Origin: Bryobacteraceae bacterium
GTDB taxonomy: Bacteria; Acidobacteriota; Terriglobia; Bryobacterales; Bryobacteraceae
Assembly (NCBI GenBank): GCA_030038565.1
Contig: JASHSS010000821.1
Span: 1 to 35,651 of the forward strand
Length of the DNA stretch: 35,651 bases
Reading direction: 5' to 3'
Shown here: positions 7,450 to 15,362 of the stretch, piece by piece
Position numbering within the stretch: position 1 is the first letter of the stretch
Layout: every line of letters begins with the position of its first letter
The notes under the pieces: model-generated
What the model saw: only the letters and a program-made list of their open reading frames with translations
Told to the model about the DNA's origin: nothing
The model's database searches: none
Made by a program: the position numbers and the translations under genes

Positions 7450-8175
7450 ATGCAACTACCTTTCCAGCAAGTCTTTACCGTGATCATGGATTTCGACGGA
7501 ACCAGTTGCGCAACCCAGTTCCTGACCGGATCGGCGCAACTGGCGCTGAAGCTCTGGCTGGACGATCTGAGCCTCGGGGGCATGTACGGGCTGACGGACG
7601 AACAGCGGGAGGAACTGCTCCAATCCGTCGAGGCGTCCCAATACAGACTGTCGCCATTGGGGGATCTGACGAATGTCTGGTGGGCGACGGTGGGACCCGA
7701 GAATGGCCGCGTGGCGCTGCTGCACATCGTCCAGAGCTTCCTGCCGTTCGCGGCCATGGCGGCGGCGGGCGGGCAAGGCGTCACGGTTGCGGGCGTCGCC
7801 ATCCAGGCGGGCAGGGGCGTCACCGATCCGGGGGTGTACCTGCAGCCGGGCAAGAGCTTCATCGGTCCGGCGGCCGCCATCGATGCAGGCAAGACCGTTA
7901 CCATCAGCCCGGCCGCGACCGTTGAGGCGGGCAAGAGCGTCGCTCCTCCGGCCGCGCCCGTCGAAGCGGCTAAGGGCGTCGCCAACGAACCGGCGGCGTT
8001 CCTGCAGCCGGGCAAGAGCTTCTCCGGTCCGGCGGCGTTCATTGAGGCGAGCATGTGCTTCACCGGCCCCGCGGCGAATCTGGACTCGAAAGATATCGTC
8101 GTCGATCCGGCCGTGGATATCGACCTGGAAAACTTTGTGTTCCCGTTTCCGCCCGATAGCGACCCGCCGAAATAA
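7450..8175 (+). CDS. Protein with 13-14 residue tandem repeats (possible beta-solenoid), family unknown
   Basis: A 241-residue protein with no signal peptide. Residues 1-100 form a non-repetitive domain (VFTVIMDFDGTSCATQF, LTDEQREELLQSVEAS, VWWATVGPENGRVALLHIVQSFLPF). Residues about 105-220 are eight or nine repeats of the type [A/P]GKSV-xx-PAA-xx-[V/L][E/Q/D]: GVTVAGVAIQ, AGRGVTDPGVYLQ, PGKSFIGPAAAID, AGKTVTISPAATVE, AGKSVAPPAAPVE, AAKGVANEPAAFLQ, PGKSFSGPAAFIE, ASMCFTGPAANLD, SKDIVVDPAVDID. Repeats alternate 13 and 14 residues. The tail is acidic and Pro-rich. Alternating small/hydrophobic positions with a Gly or Pro turn fit a solenoid of short beta strands; this is inference. GGAAG 5 nt upstream supports the ATG. 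It lies 51 nt after the DUF1080 fusion gene and may be co-transcribed with it. I do not recognise the family. Confidence 0.8.
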   Translation: MQLPFQQVFTVIMDFDGTSCATQFLTGSAQLALKLWLDDLSLGGMYGLTDEQREELLQSVEASQYRLSPLGDLTNVWWATVGPENGRVALLHIVQSFLPFAAMAAAGGQGVTVAGVAIQAGRGVTDPGVYLQPGKSFIGPAAAIDAGKTVTISPAATVEAGKSVAPPAAPVEAAKGVANEPAAFLQPGKSFSGPAAFIEASMCFTGPAANLDSKDIVVDPAVDIDLENFVFPFPPDSDPPK

Positions 8176-8253
8176 CTTCTTCTCCAACTCCTCAAGCCTT
8201 CGCCTTTCCGGGCGATACGAGTTAGTGGAGCGGGTCACTCCCTCCTACCAACG

Positions 8254-8285
8254 GCCGGAGGTCCTCCGGCTGGTGCCCCCGGAGG
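8254..8285 (+). promoter_or_regulatory. Competing hairpins over the ribosome binding site of the S53 gene
   Basis: GCCGGAG (8254-8260) pairs perfectly with CTCCGGC (8264-8270) through a 3-nt loop. The same central strand, CCTCCGG (8263-8269), is also perfectly complementary to CCGGAGG (8279-8285), which holds the GGAGG Shine-Dalgarno 7 nt before the ATG at 8293. The two helices exclude each other: one exposes and the other hides the ribosome binding site. Regulation is inferred from geometry only. Confidence 0.45.
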
Positions 8286-8292
8286 CGTATCC

Positions 8293-11106
8293 ATGTTTCA
8301 ACGCAATTGGGCGCGGCGGGCCAGCCGCGGCCTGATCCTGGTTCTTTCCTGCGCGTGGATCGGCGGAATCACCGCCCAGGTCCGCTCGCGCATCACGCAA
8401 CCTGTCGATCCGCGGGATATGCTCCGTCTGGCCGGCACGGTGCATCCGCGGGTAGCGGCATCCACCGATGCGGGCCGCGTGGCGGGCGATCTGCGGATGG
8501 ATCGGGCGCTGCTCCACCTCACCGCTTCCCCGGAACAGGAGGCGGCGCTCGAACAACTTCTGGCGGCGCAACAGGACCCCGGCGCGGCCGAATACCACCA
8601 ATGGCTGACGCCGGCCGAGTTCGGAGAGCGGTTCGGCGCATCCGACGAGGATCTGGCGGCCATCACGGCGTGGCTCGAGAGCCAGGGGCTCGAAGTGACG
8701 GCGGTGGCGCCCAACCGGCGGACGATCGAATTTGGCGGCACGGCGCGCCGGATGGAGCAGGCCTTCCACACCGAAATCCACGCTTACCAGGCGGGCGGCG
8801 AGCGGCGGGTGGCCAATGCCACGGAGCTTTCCATTCCGCGGGCGCTGGCGCCGGTGGTGGCGGGGGTGGTGTCGCTGAATAATTTTCCGCGCCGGCCTCT
8901 GCACCGCGTGATGGGAGCCGGGCGTCGGCGGCGGGGAGGCGTGGGCGATCTTCCGATCACCGATTTGACGGGCGGCGGGCACGGCTTGTCGCCCTACGAT
9001 TTCGCGACCATCTACGACGTGGCCGGGCTGTGGAACAACAACTTCGACGGCACGGAACAGACCATCGGGATCGCCGGGCGGACCAACCTCAAGCTGTCGG
9101 ATGTGGCCTCTTTCCGGTCGCAGTTCGGGTTGCCGGCCAAGGCGCCGCAGGTGATCGTCAACGGAACGGACCCGGGCATCATCAGTTCCGACGAAGAGAC
9201 CGAGGCGGACCTGGACGTGGAATGGTCGGGCGGGGTGGCCAAGGGCGCCAACATCGCTTTCGTGGTCAGCGCCAGCACCACCGCCACCGACGGCATCGAT
9301 CTTTCCAGCGCCTTCCTGGTGAATAACAACATCGCCGGCGTCATCAGCGTCAGCTTCGGCGAATGCGAAGCGGAGATGGGAACGGCCGGCAACGATTTTT
9401 ATAAAAGCCTGTGGGAGCAGGCGGCGGCCCAGGGGATCTCGGTGTTTGTGGCAGCCGGCGACAGCGGCTCGGCGGGGTGCGACGCGCCGGAATCGAGCAG
9501 CGGGAGCCGCAACACCACCGCGCCGGCCAGCCACGGGTTCGCGGTCAGCGGGTTGGCCTCCACGCCCTACAATGTGGCGGTGGGCGGCACCGAATTCAAC
9601 GACGCCAGCGCCGCGACTTACTGGAACAGCACGAACAACGCGCAGGAAGCTTCGGCCAAAGGCTATATACCGGAAGTGGCCTGGAATGAGAGCAGCTACA
9701 CCACGGCGGGGGCTTCGGGCAACGGGTTGTGGGCGGGCGCCGGAGGCGTGAGCACGCTGTACGCCACGCCCTCCTGGCAGACCGGCACGGGAGTGCCCAC
9801 GGTGGACCCCGGTTCCACCGGGCGCCACCGCTACCTGCCGGACGTGGCTTTGAGCGCGGCCGGGCACGATGGCTACCTGATCGTGCAGGAAGGCGGTCTG
9901 TACCTGGTGGGTGGCACGTCGGCCGCAGCGCCTTCGTTCGCCGCAATCCTGGCCATGATCGATCAGTATTCGGGAGGCCGCAACGGCAACCCGGACGTCA
10001 AATTCTATCCGCTGTCGGCGGCGCCCTCGGTATATCACGACGTGACGGCGGGAACGAATGAAGTGCCCTGCGCGGGCGGATCGCCGGATTGCTCGGCGGC
10101 CGGCGCGGCGGCTGCCGAGATCGGGCATATGAATGGCTACGCGGCGGGGGCCGGTTACGATCTGGCGACCGGCTGGGGTTCGGTGGACGGGTATGAACTG
10201 GCGCTCAACTGGGGCGCCGGCGCGGTGGCCGCGGGCCCGGCGATCACCGTCCTGAGCCCCAATCCGATGACCAGTTCGGCATCTGCTCAAACCCTGACCA
10301 TCGCGGGCAGCGGCTTCACCGGGGGCGCGCAGTTGAAGGTGGTGCTGACCAGCGGCGCCCAGGCGGCCACCTATCAGGGCGCGCAGATTACCTCGGTGAG
10401 CGCCACCCAGATTCAGGTGCTGGTGAACCCGGGGACGGCGGCGCAGAACTGGACCGTGGAGGTGGTGAACCCCGACGGAAAGGTCTCCAACGGGGCCGTT
10501 CTGCAAGTGGCGGCGCCGGCGGCGTCCTCAGCCGCGCCGGCGATTACTTCCCTGAGTCCCAATCCCATGACCGGCTCCAACAGTTATCAGATCCTGACCA
10601 TCACGGGGTCGGGTTTTCAGCCGGGCGCGGGCTGGAAGGTGCTGCTGAACGGGGGGGCGGCCACGGTGAGCCTGCCGGCATCGCAGTTCGCCATCACCAG
10701 CGCGACCCAGATACTGGCGCAGATCAACGTGGGAACCAACGCGCAGAGCTGGTCGGTCCAGGTGATCAATCCCGCGGGCGTGGCGTCGAATCAGGCCAGC
10801 CTGCAGGTGACCGCGCCGGCAGCGGCTCCGGCGATTACTTCGCTCGCGCCCAATCCGATGACCGGATCGGCCGCCGCCCAGACGTTGACCATCAACGGCA
10901 GCGGGTTCGTGAGCGGAAGCGGGCTGACGGTGCGGCTGACATCGGGAGGCGTGCTGATCACCGTTTCGGGATCGGCGATTACGTTCGTCAACAGCGGGCA
11001 GATCAAAATCGCGGTGAACGTGGGAGCTTACGCGCGCACTTACAGCGTGGTGGTCCAGAACGCCTCGGGTTCGGTTTCCAATGCCGCAAGCCTGACGGTA
11101 CAGTAG
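8293..11106 (+). CDS. S53 family peptidase (pro-kumamolisin) with three TIG/IPT repeats
   Basis: A 937-residue secreted serine-carboxyl protease. Residues 1-29 are a signal peptide (RGLILVLSCAWIGGITAQ). The activation propeptide covers about 40-200 (EYHQWLTPAEFGERFGASDEDLAAITAWLESQGL, ending near VVSLNNFPRRPLH). The sedolisin core covers about 225-640 and keeps the expected catalytic residues: Glu304 and Asp308 in EADLD, oxyanion Asp390 in AAGDSG, and Ser543 in GGTSAAAP. The C-terminal Ca-binding region is recognisable as VYHDVTAGTN and YDLATGWGSVDG. Three Ig-like TIG/IPT repeats follow from about 650, 750 and 847 to the end, each opening with a PNPMT motif and GSGF. Such proteases degrade protein outside the cell, typically at acid pH. 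The TIG tail probably serves surface binding. GGAGG at 8281-8285 supports the start. Confidence 0.95.
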   Translation: MFQRNWARRASRGLILVLSCAWIGGITAQVRSRITQPVDPRDMLRLAGTVHPRVAASTDAGRVAGDLRMDRALLHLTASPEQEAALEQLLAAQQDPGAAEYHQWLTPAEFGERFGASDEDLAAITAWLESQGLEVTAVAPNRRTIEFGGTARRMEQAFHTEIHAYQAGGERRVANATELSIPRALAPVVAGVVSLNNFPRRPLHRVMGAGRRRRGGVGDLPITDLTGGGHGLSPYDFATIYDVAGLWNNNFDGTEQTIGIAGRTNLKLSDVASFRSQFGLPAKAPQVIVNGTDPGIISSDEETEADLDVEWSGGVAKGANIAFVVSASTTATDGIDLSSAFLVNNNIAGVISVSFGECEAEMGTAGNDFYKSLWEQAAAQGISVFVAAGDSGSAGCDAPESSSGSRNTTAPASHGFAVSGLASTPYNVAVGGTEFNDASAATYWNSTNNAQEASAKGYIPEVAWNESSYTTAGASGNGLWAGAGGVSTLYATPSWQTGTGVPTVDPGSTGRHRYLPDVALSAAGHDGYLIVQEGGLYLVGGTSAAAPSFAAILAMIDQYSGGRNGNPDVKFYPLSAAPSVYHDVTAGTNEVPCAGGSPDCSAAGAAAAEIGHMNGYAAGAGYDLATGWGSVDGYELALNWGAGAVAAGPAITVLSPNPMTSSASAQTLTIAGSGFTGGAQLKVVLTSGAQAATYQGAQITSVSATQIQVLVNPGTAAQNWTVEVVNPDGKVSNGAVLQVAAPAASSAAPAITSLSPNPMTGSNSYQILTITGSGFQPGAGWKVLLNGGAATVSLPASQFAITSATQILAQINVGTNAQSWSVQVINPAGVASNQASLQVTAPAAAPAITSLAPNPMTGSAAAQTLTINGSGFVSGSGLTVRLTSGGVLITVSGSAITFVNSGQIKIAVNVGAYARTYSVVVQNASGSVSNAASLTVQ

Positions 11107-11110
11107 AGAG

Positions 11111-11206
11111 ATGCGCCCCGCGACGCTCCAACGGCTGGCTTTTGCGGTGATGGCGTTGACGGCCGCGGCTGTAATTTACCTGGTTTTCGGCTGGCATCCG
11201 CGGTAG
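11111..11206 (+). CDS. 31-residue single-span membrane peptide
   Basis: A short frame, MRPATLQRLAFAVMALTAAA followed by VIYLVFGWHPR, begins 4 nt after the S53 stop. It has a basic N-terminus, one hydrophobic span (about residues 9-27) and a short basic tail: a typical small inner-membrane protein. AGAGAG precedes the ATG, and a TACAGT hexamer (11099-11104, overlapping the protease stop) sits exactly 6 nt before it. It may be translated with, or separately from, the protease. Function unknown; chance occurrence of a hydrophobic short frame cannot be excluded. Confidence 0.45.
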   Translation: MRPATLQRLAFAVMALTAAAVIYLVFGWHPR

Positions 11207-11231
11207 CCGGCGGAGCCGTAAGGAGAGCCGC

Positions 11232-12782
11232 TCACAGCACCGGGCCGATGCGCCAGGGCACGAATTCCTGGTGTCCCAGGCGCTCGGCGGCGGTACGGCT
11301 TCCGGAGGCCACTTCGAGCAGGCGGTCGAAGATTTCCCGGCCCACTTCGGCGACGCTGCGCTCGCCCTCGGCGATGCGGCCGGCGTTGATGTCCATGTTG
11401 TCGGTCATGCGCCGGTAGGTGTCGCTGTTGGTCGAGATCTTCAGGACCGGGATGGTGGGGAATCCGATGGCGCTGCCCCGCCCGGTAGTGAAGGCGATCA
11501 GATTGCAACCGCCGGCCGCGAGACCGGTGAGCGAGACAGGGTCGTAGCCCGGGGTATTCATGAAGGCGAAGCCGGGGGTGGAGATACGCTGGGCGTACTC
11601 GTAGACCTCGATGAGCCGCGAGGTGCCGCCCTTGGCGACGGCGCCGAGAGACTTTTCGAGGATGTTGGTCAAGCCGCCGGCCTTGTTTCCAGGGCTGGGG
11701 TTGTCGTCGAAGGAGGAGCCTTCGAAGCGATTCAGGTAGCGCTTGTATTCGCGGATCGAGCTCAATAATTTTTCGGCCACCTGGCGGTTGCGCGCGCGCT
11801 TCACCAGCAGGTGCTCGGCGCCGAAAATCTCGGGGGTTTCGGCCAGCACGGGGGTACCACCCAACTCGCTGAGCAGGTCGGAACAGTAACCCAGCGCGGG
11901 GTTGGCGGTGATGCCGGAAAAGGAATCCGAGCCGCCGCAATTGAGGCCCAGGACGATTCGGGAGGCCGGCACGGAGGTGCGGCGCGCGCCTGCGGCGCGC
12001 TCGATGAACTGCCCGATCTGGCGCCGGGCGAGGGTGATGGCGCCGCGCGTGCCGCCGCTCGATTGGAGGGTGAGGCCGGCCAGGTTGCCTGTGGGCGCCT
12101 CGCCGGCGGGGGCGCCGGAGCCCAGGTAATGGTCGATCTGGTTGACCTCGCAGCCCAGCCCGAGAATCACCGCGGCGAAGACATTGGGGTGGGCCAGGAC
12201 GCCGCTCAGGGTGCGGCGAAGTTGATCGACATCCGGACCCATGGAGTGGCCGCAGCCTTCGCCGTGCGGGAAGGAGACCACCCCATCCACGTTCTCCGGG
12301 AGGGCTTCGTCGCGGTAGCTGCGGGCGATCTCTTCGGCGGTGTGGGCGGCGCAATTGCTGGCGGCCACCACGGCGACATAGTTGCGGGTGCCCACGCGGC
12401 CATCCGGGCGGAGGTAGCCGAAGAAGCTGGGTCCCTCCGGGCGAGGCTCGGGCAAGGAGGCTTCGGTGAGGGGAAATTCGTACTCCAGCCGTAGCTCCTC
12501 GAAGGAGAGGTTGTGGGTGTGGACGTGCTCGCCGGGAGAGATGGGCCCGCGCGCGCGGCCGATGGCCTGTCCGTAGCGCAGCACCATCTGGCCGGGCTGG
12601 ATTTCCGCCAGCGCCACTTTGTGCCCCGCAGGAATATCCTGGCGGGTTTCCAGGCGCAGGCCGCCCACAAGCAACCCGGTCCCCTTGGCCAGCGCTACCC
12701 GCGCGATGGCCACGTTATCGCTGGGGTGGAGGCGGATGGCGGAATTCTCCGCGGTGGGGAGTTTGGCGATTTCCAGCAGCAT
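11232..12782 (-). CDS. uxaA: Altronate dehydratase (UxaA family)
   Basis: A 516-residue cytoplasmic enzyme in the single-chain UxaA/GarD arrangement, near the usual ~495 residues. The N-terminal SAF domain occupies about 14-85 (AIRLHPSDNVAIARVALAKGTGL ... IPAGHKVALAEIQPG). The catalytic part opens with GYLRPDGRVGTRNYVAVVAASNCAAHTAEEIA, the counterpart of the family's GRVGTRN motif. It continues with FPHGEGCGHSMG, VILGLGCEVNQ, LNCGGSDSFSGITANPALGY, the GGTPVLAETPEIFGAE block, and GCNLIAFTTGRGSAIGFPTIPVLKISTN. Altronate dehydratase removes water from D-altronate to give 2-keto-3-deoxygluconate in galacturonate catabolism. Galactarate dehydratase activity is an alternative, since the families share this layout. 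No other uronate genes are adjacent. Confidence 0.88.
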   Translation of the reverse strand: MLLEIAKLPTAENSAIRLHPSDNVAIARVALAKGTGLLVGGLRLETRQDIPAGHKVALAEIQPGQMVLRYGQAIGRARGPISPGEHVHTHNLSFEELRLEYEFPLTEASLPEPRPEGPSFFGYLRPDGRVGTRNYVAVVAASNCAAHTAEEIARSYRDEALPENVDGVVSFPHGEGCGHSMGPDVDQLRRTLSGVLAHPNVFAAVILGLGCEVNQIDHYLGSGAPAGEAPTGNLAGLTLQSSGGTRGAITLARRQIGQFIERAAGARRTSVPASRIVLGLNCGGSDSFSGITANPALGYCSDLLSELGGTPVLAETPEIFGAEHLLVKRARNRQVAEKLLSSIREYKRYLNRFEGSSFDDNPSPGNKAGGLTNILEKSLGAVAKGGTSRLIEVYEYAQRISTPGFAFMNTPGYDPVSLTGLAAGGCNLIAFTTGRGSAIGFPTIPVLKISTNSDTYRRMTDNMDINAGRIAEGERSVAEVGREIFDRLLEVASGSRTAAERLGHQEFVPWRIGPVL

Positions 12783-12823
12783 CGGTAGTTCTATTGTCGC
12801 TTATGCGCGGGAGGGGCGGCGGG

Positions 12824-13345
12824 TTCACACGGAGCCACGGAGGACACGGAGAAAGCACGGAGAAAAACCAAGCGACGAGGCCGCGGAGGCGAAATCCGCG
12901 CTCACCGCCGAGACGTGGGCGCGCGGAGAGAAAACGCGGAGAGCGGCGGGTTCACACGGAGCCGCGGAGGACACGGAGGAAGCACGGAGAAAAACCAGGC
13001 GACGAGGGCGCGGCGGAGAAATCCGCGGTCACCGCTGAGACGCGGAGGCGCGGGGAAAACGCGCGGGGAGGCGAGTTCACACGGATCCGCGGAGGGCACC
13101 GAGAAAGCACGGAGAAAAGCCGGGCGACGAGGGCGCGGACACCAAATCCGCGCTCACCGCCGAGACGGGGAGGCGCGGAGAGAAACGCGCGGGGGTGGCG
13201 GCGGGTTCACACGGAGCCGCGGAGGACACGGGGAAAACACGGAGAAAAACCAGGCGACGAGGGCGCGGAGAGAAAACGCGGAGAGGATACGGTATTCCAG
13301 TCCGTCTTTTCTGCGCTCCTCCGTTTGAACACGCTCTCCGCCCGC
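12824..13345. repeat. Four ~127 bp tandem repeats closed by an inverted partial copy
   Basis: Units start with TTCACACGGAGCC-like sequence at 12824, 12951, 13076 and 13206 (periods 127, 125 and 130). Each holds GGACACGGAGAAAGCACGG, then AACCAGGCGACGAGG, then AATCCGCG-CTCACCGC-GAGACG. The fourth lacks the ~45-bp middle. At 13311-13345 the sequence reads as the reverse complement of a unit start (CGGAGAGCG then GTTCAAACGGAGG), and GCGGAGAG near 13278 pairs with CTCTCCGC near 13334. Open frames across the array are only Arg/Gly/Glu-rich repeats of the DNA and are judged non-coding. The array fills the whole space between uxaA and the GNAT gene. Confidence 0.85.
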
Positions 13346-13788
13346 TACAGCCAGCGGGTCATGAGATCCCGGTCGTGGGCGTGGAAGCCGGAACGGGCGT
13401 AGAGGGCTTGCGCGCGGGGATTGTCGCGGCCTACTTCCAGGCGTAAGGCTTGGAGGCCGCGCAGGCGGCATACCTCGACGGCGAAGGCCAGGGCTTGGGC
13501 GCCGACGCCCTGGCCGCGGAAGGCTTCCTCCACGTAGAGTTCGTCCAGCAAACCGTAGCGGCCGTGAAACTCCAGGCTGTAACCGATGGTCAGCACCAGG
13601 TATCCGGCGATCTGGCCGCCCGATTGGATGAACCACGCGGCGCCGCAGGCATCGTTGTCGATCAACCATTGGATGGCCTGGCGCGCGTGCGCCTCGTCGT
13701 AGGGGATGGCGCCGGCGTAGAGCCGGGCCATCATTTCCAGCGCGCGATCCACGCCGGCAGCGGTGAGCGGGAGGAAGGCGACATCCAC
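13345..13788 (-). CDS. GNAT family N-acetyltransferase
   Basis: About 147 residues from GTG 13788; a second GTG at 13791 is equally in frame. The longer frame from 13872 would run over the start of the divergent gene and is rejected. The acetyl-CoA binding core is clear: AAWFIQSGGQIAGYLVLTIGYSLEFHGRYGLLDELYVEEAFRGQGVGAQALAFAVEVCRLRGLQALRLEVGRDNPRAQALYARSGFH. It includes the R-G-Q-G-V-G pyrophosphate loop and the NxxAxxLYxxxGF motif. It transfers an acetyl group to an amine; the substrate cannot be told. TATCAT (minus strand, 13795-13800) lies exactly 6 nt before GTG 13788. The stop codon abuts the end of the repeat array. Confidence 0.85.
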   Translation of the reverse strand: MDVAFLPLTAAGVDRALEMMARLYAGAIPYDEAHARQAIQWLIDNDACGAAWFIQSGGQIAGYLVLTIGYSLEFHGRYGLLDELYVEEAFRGQGVGAQALAFAVEVCRLRGLQALRLEVGRDNPRAQALYARSGFHAHDRDLMTRWL

Positions 13789-13790
13789 CA

Positions 13791-13808
13791 CTATATGATA
13801 ATGGGAGA
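13791..13808. promoter_or_regulatory. Overlapping divergent -10 boxes
   Basis: The short sequence CTATATGATAATGGGAG separates the GNAT and glycosyltransferase starts. It contains TATGAT (13794-13799) or GATAAT (13797-13802) for the plus-strand gene and TATCAT (13795-13800) for the minus-strand gene, so the two -10 elements overlap and initiation in the two directions may compete. GGGAGA just before the ATG at 13811 can act as a ribosome binding site. Confidence 0.4.
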
Positions 13809-13810
13809 AA

Positions 13811-15253
13811 ATGCCTCGACGAGTTCCGCGATGGTTCTGGCTCGCGCCGATCGCGGTGTACGTGCTGTACATTCAAGGGCTGAGCACGGCGGGGCTGATG
13901 GGGCCGGACGAGCCGCGCTATGCGGCCATCGCGCGGGAGATGGCGTGGTCGGGGGATTGGGTGACGCCGCGGCTTTGGGGGCGGCCGTGGTTTGAGAAAT
14001 CGCCGCTGTTGTACTGGATGAGTGCGGCGGGCTTTCGGCTGGGCGCTGGTCCGGAGATGGCGCCGCGGCTGCCGGTGGCGCTGCTGGCGGTGGTCTTCCT
14101 GGCGTTCTACTGGTGGATTCTGAATCGCGAGTTCGGCTGCCTGGCGGCCAGCATGGCCACCTGGATTCTGGGGACCGGCGCCGCCTGGGTGGGCTTCGGC
14201 TACGCCGGCGTGACCGATATTCCGCTGGCCGCCACGTTCTCCGCCGCCATGCTGCTGGCGCTGCCCTGGATCGGCCGCGGCGACCGCCGGTGGCTGCCGC
14301 TGGCCGCCGCGTTCCTGGGCCTGGCGGTGCTGGCCAAGTACGCCGTGGCGGCAGTGCTGGCAGCGCCGCTGGCGCTTCGCTGGCGGAGTTTTCTGGATCT
14401 GCTGCGCGCCCGCGTGTTGGGAGTGTTTGTGCTGGTGGCGGCGCCGTGGTACCTGCTGTGCTACGACCGCAACGGCGCGGCCTTCGTGAAGGTGGCCTGG
14501 GCGCACCAGTTCGGCCGCTTCACCACCAATGCCCTGGGGCATCCCCAGCCGTGGTGGTTTTACCTGCCGGTGTTGGCGGGGCTGCTGCTGCCATGGACGC
14601 CGCTGGCGGGCCTGTTGGCGCACCGGTCCGGCTGGGGCGATTTGCGGCGCGTATTTCTGCTGGCTTGGGCGGCCTTCGGGCTGGCGTTCTTTTCCCTCTC
14701 CGTGAACAAGCTGCCGGGGTACGTGCTGCCGTTGTGCCCGCCGCTGGCGGCCCTGATGGGGATTCGGCTGGCGGAGGCGCGCCGCGCGCGCGGCTGGCTG
14801 GTGGCCTGCGCCCTGTTGCTGGTAGTGCTACCGATGGCCGTGCCGCTGATTCCGGCGGCGCTCGAGGAAGGCTTGCGGCGGGCGCCGCGGCCGTCGTTTC
14901 ACTGGTCCTGGCTGTTACCGGCGGCGCTGGCACTGCCGGTGTGGATTCTGGAGATGCGCAAGCGGCGGCTGGCGGCGACCGCCGTGGTGGCGCTGGGGGC
15001 CATCGCGGGGGCGGCTTACGTGAAGCTGGCGGCTTTGCCGGAAGCCGACCGGATGGCCTCGGCGCGGCCGGTGTGGCGCGCCATCGAAAGTCGCGCGGGC
15101 GAGGTTTGCGTGGAGGGCCTGAAGAGCGACTTCGTTTACGGGCTGGGCTATTACGCGGGACAACCGCTGCCGGCGTGCTCCGTCGAGGAGCGGCCCATTC
15201 ACGTGGTCGAGACGCCCGGGGAACCGCCGCGGGTGGAAGCCGCCTCGCCGTAA
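13811..15253 (+). CDS. GT39-type membrane glycosyltransferase (ArnT/PMT family)
   Basis: A 480-residue polytopic membrane protein with roughly eleven hydrophobic spans. The first periplasmic loop has the family's catalytic DEPRY motif (GLMGPDEPRYAAIAREMAWSGDWVTPRLWGRPWFEKSPLLYWM). This is the acidic/aromatic signature of polyprenyl-phosphate-sugar-dependent enzymes such as ArnT and protein O-mannosyltransferases. The short soluble C-terminal tail (about 400-480, ending SVEERPIHVVETPGEPPRVEAASP) resembles the small periplasmic domain of such enzymes. It probably transfers a sugar from a lipid-phosphate donor to lipid A, a glycan or protein; the acceptor is unknown. The downstream transporter starts 109 nt further on. 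Confidence 0.87.
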   Translation: MPRRVPRWFWLAPIAVYVLYIQGLSTAGLMGPDEPRYAAIAREMAWSGDWVTPRLWGRPWFEKSPLLYWMSAAGFRLGAGPEMAPRLPVALLAVVFLAFYWWILNREFGCLAASMATWILGTGAAWVGFGYAGVTDIPLAATFSAAMLLALPWIGRGDRRWLPLAAAFLGLAVLAKYAVAAVLAAPLALRWRSFLDLLRARVLGVFVLVAAPWYLLCYDRNGAAFVKVAWAHQFGRFTTNALGHPQPWWFYLPVLAGLLLPWTPLAGLLAHRSGWGDLRRVFLLAWAAFGLAFFSLSVNKLPGYVLPLCPPLAALMGIRLAEARRARGWLVACALLLVVLPMAVPLIPAALEEGLRRAPRPSFHWSWLLPAALALPVWILEMRKRRLAATAVVALGAIAGAAYVKLAALPEADRMASARPVWRAIESRAGEVCVEGLKSDFVYGLGYYAGQPLPACSVEERPIHVVETPGEPPRVEAASP

Positions 15254-15270
15254 CGCTCGCGGGCGCGGGA

Positions 15271-15303
15271 CCAGCGCCTTCCCAGCGCCTTTCCAACGCC
15301 TCG
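15271..15303 (+). repeat. Three 11-bp direct repeats upstream of a transporter
   Basis: CCAGCGCCTTC (15271-15281), CCAGCGCCTTT (15282-15292) and CCAACGCCTCG (15293-15303) follow each other without gaps. The period of 11 bp puts the units on one DNA face. They end 59 bp before the transporter ATG, with a TTGACC (15308-15313) just downstream. An activator site is possible but unproven. Confidence 0.45.
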
Positions 15304-15362
15304 GAAGGGTTGACCCGCGGTCGCGCAGCATTGTACGCTCACCTTTCCGGGACGAAACCGAA

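Noticed and set aside
8245-10506. Minus-strand open frame of 753 codons over the S53 gene
   Set aside because: Arg/His/Gly-rich shadow; the opposite strand has all S53 catalytic motifs.
12824-13290. CRISPR array
   Set aside because: The units are continuous ~127-bp tandem repeats without unique spacers and no cas genes are near.
12794-13402. Plus-strand open frame across the CACGGAG repeats
   Set aside because: Its protein is only the translation of the DNA repeat, other frames are equally open, and the unit lengths (125, 127, 130) are not multiples of three.
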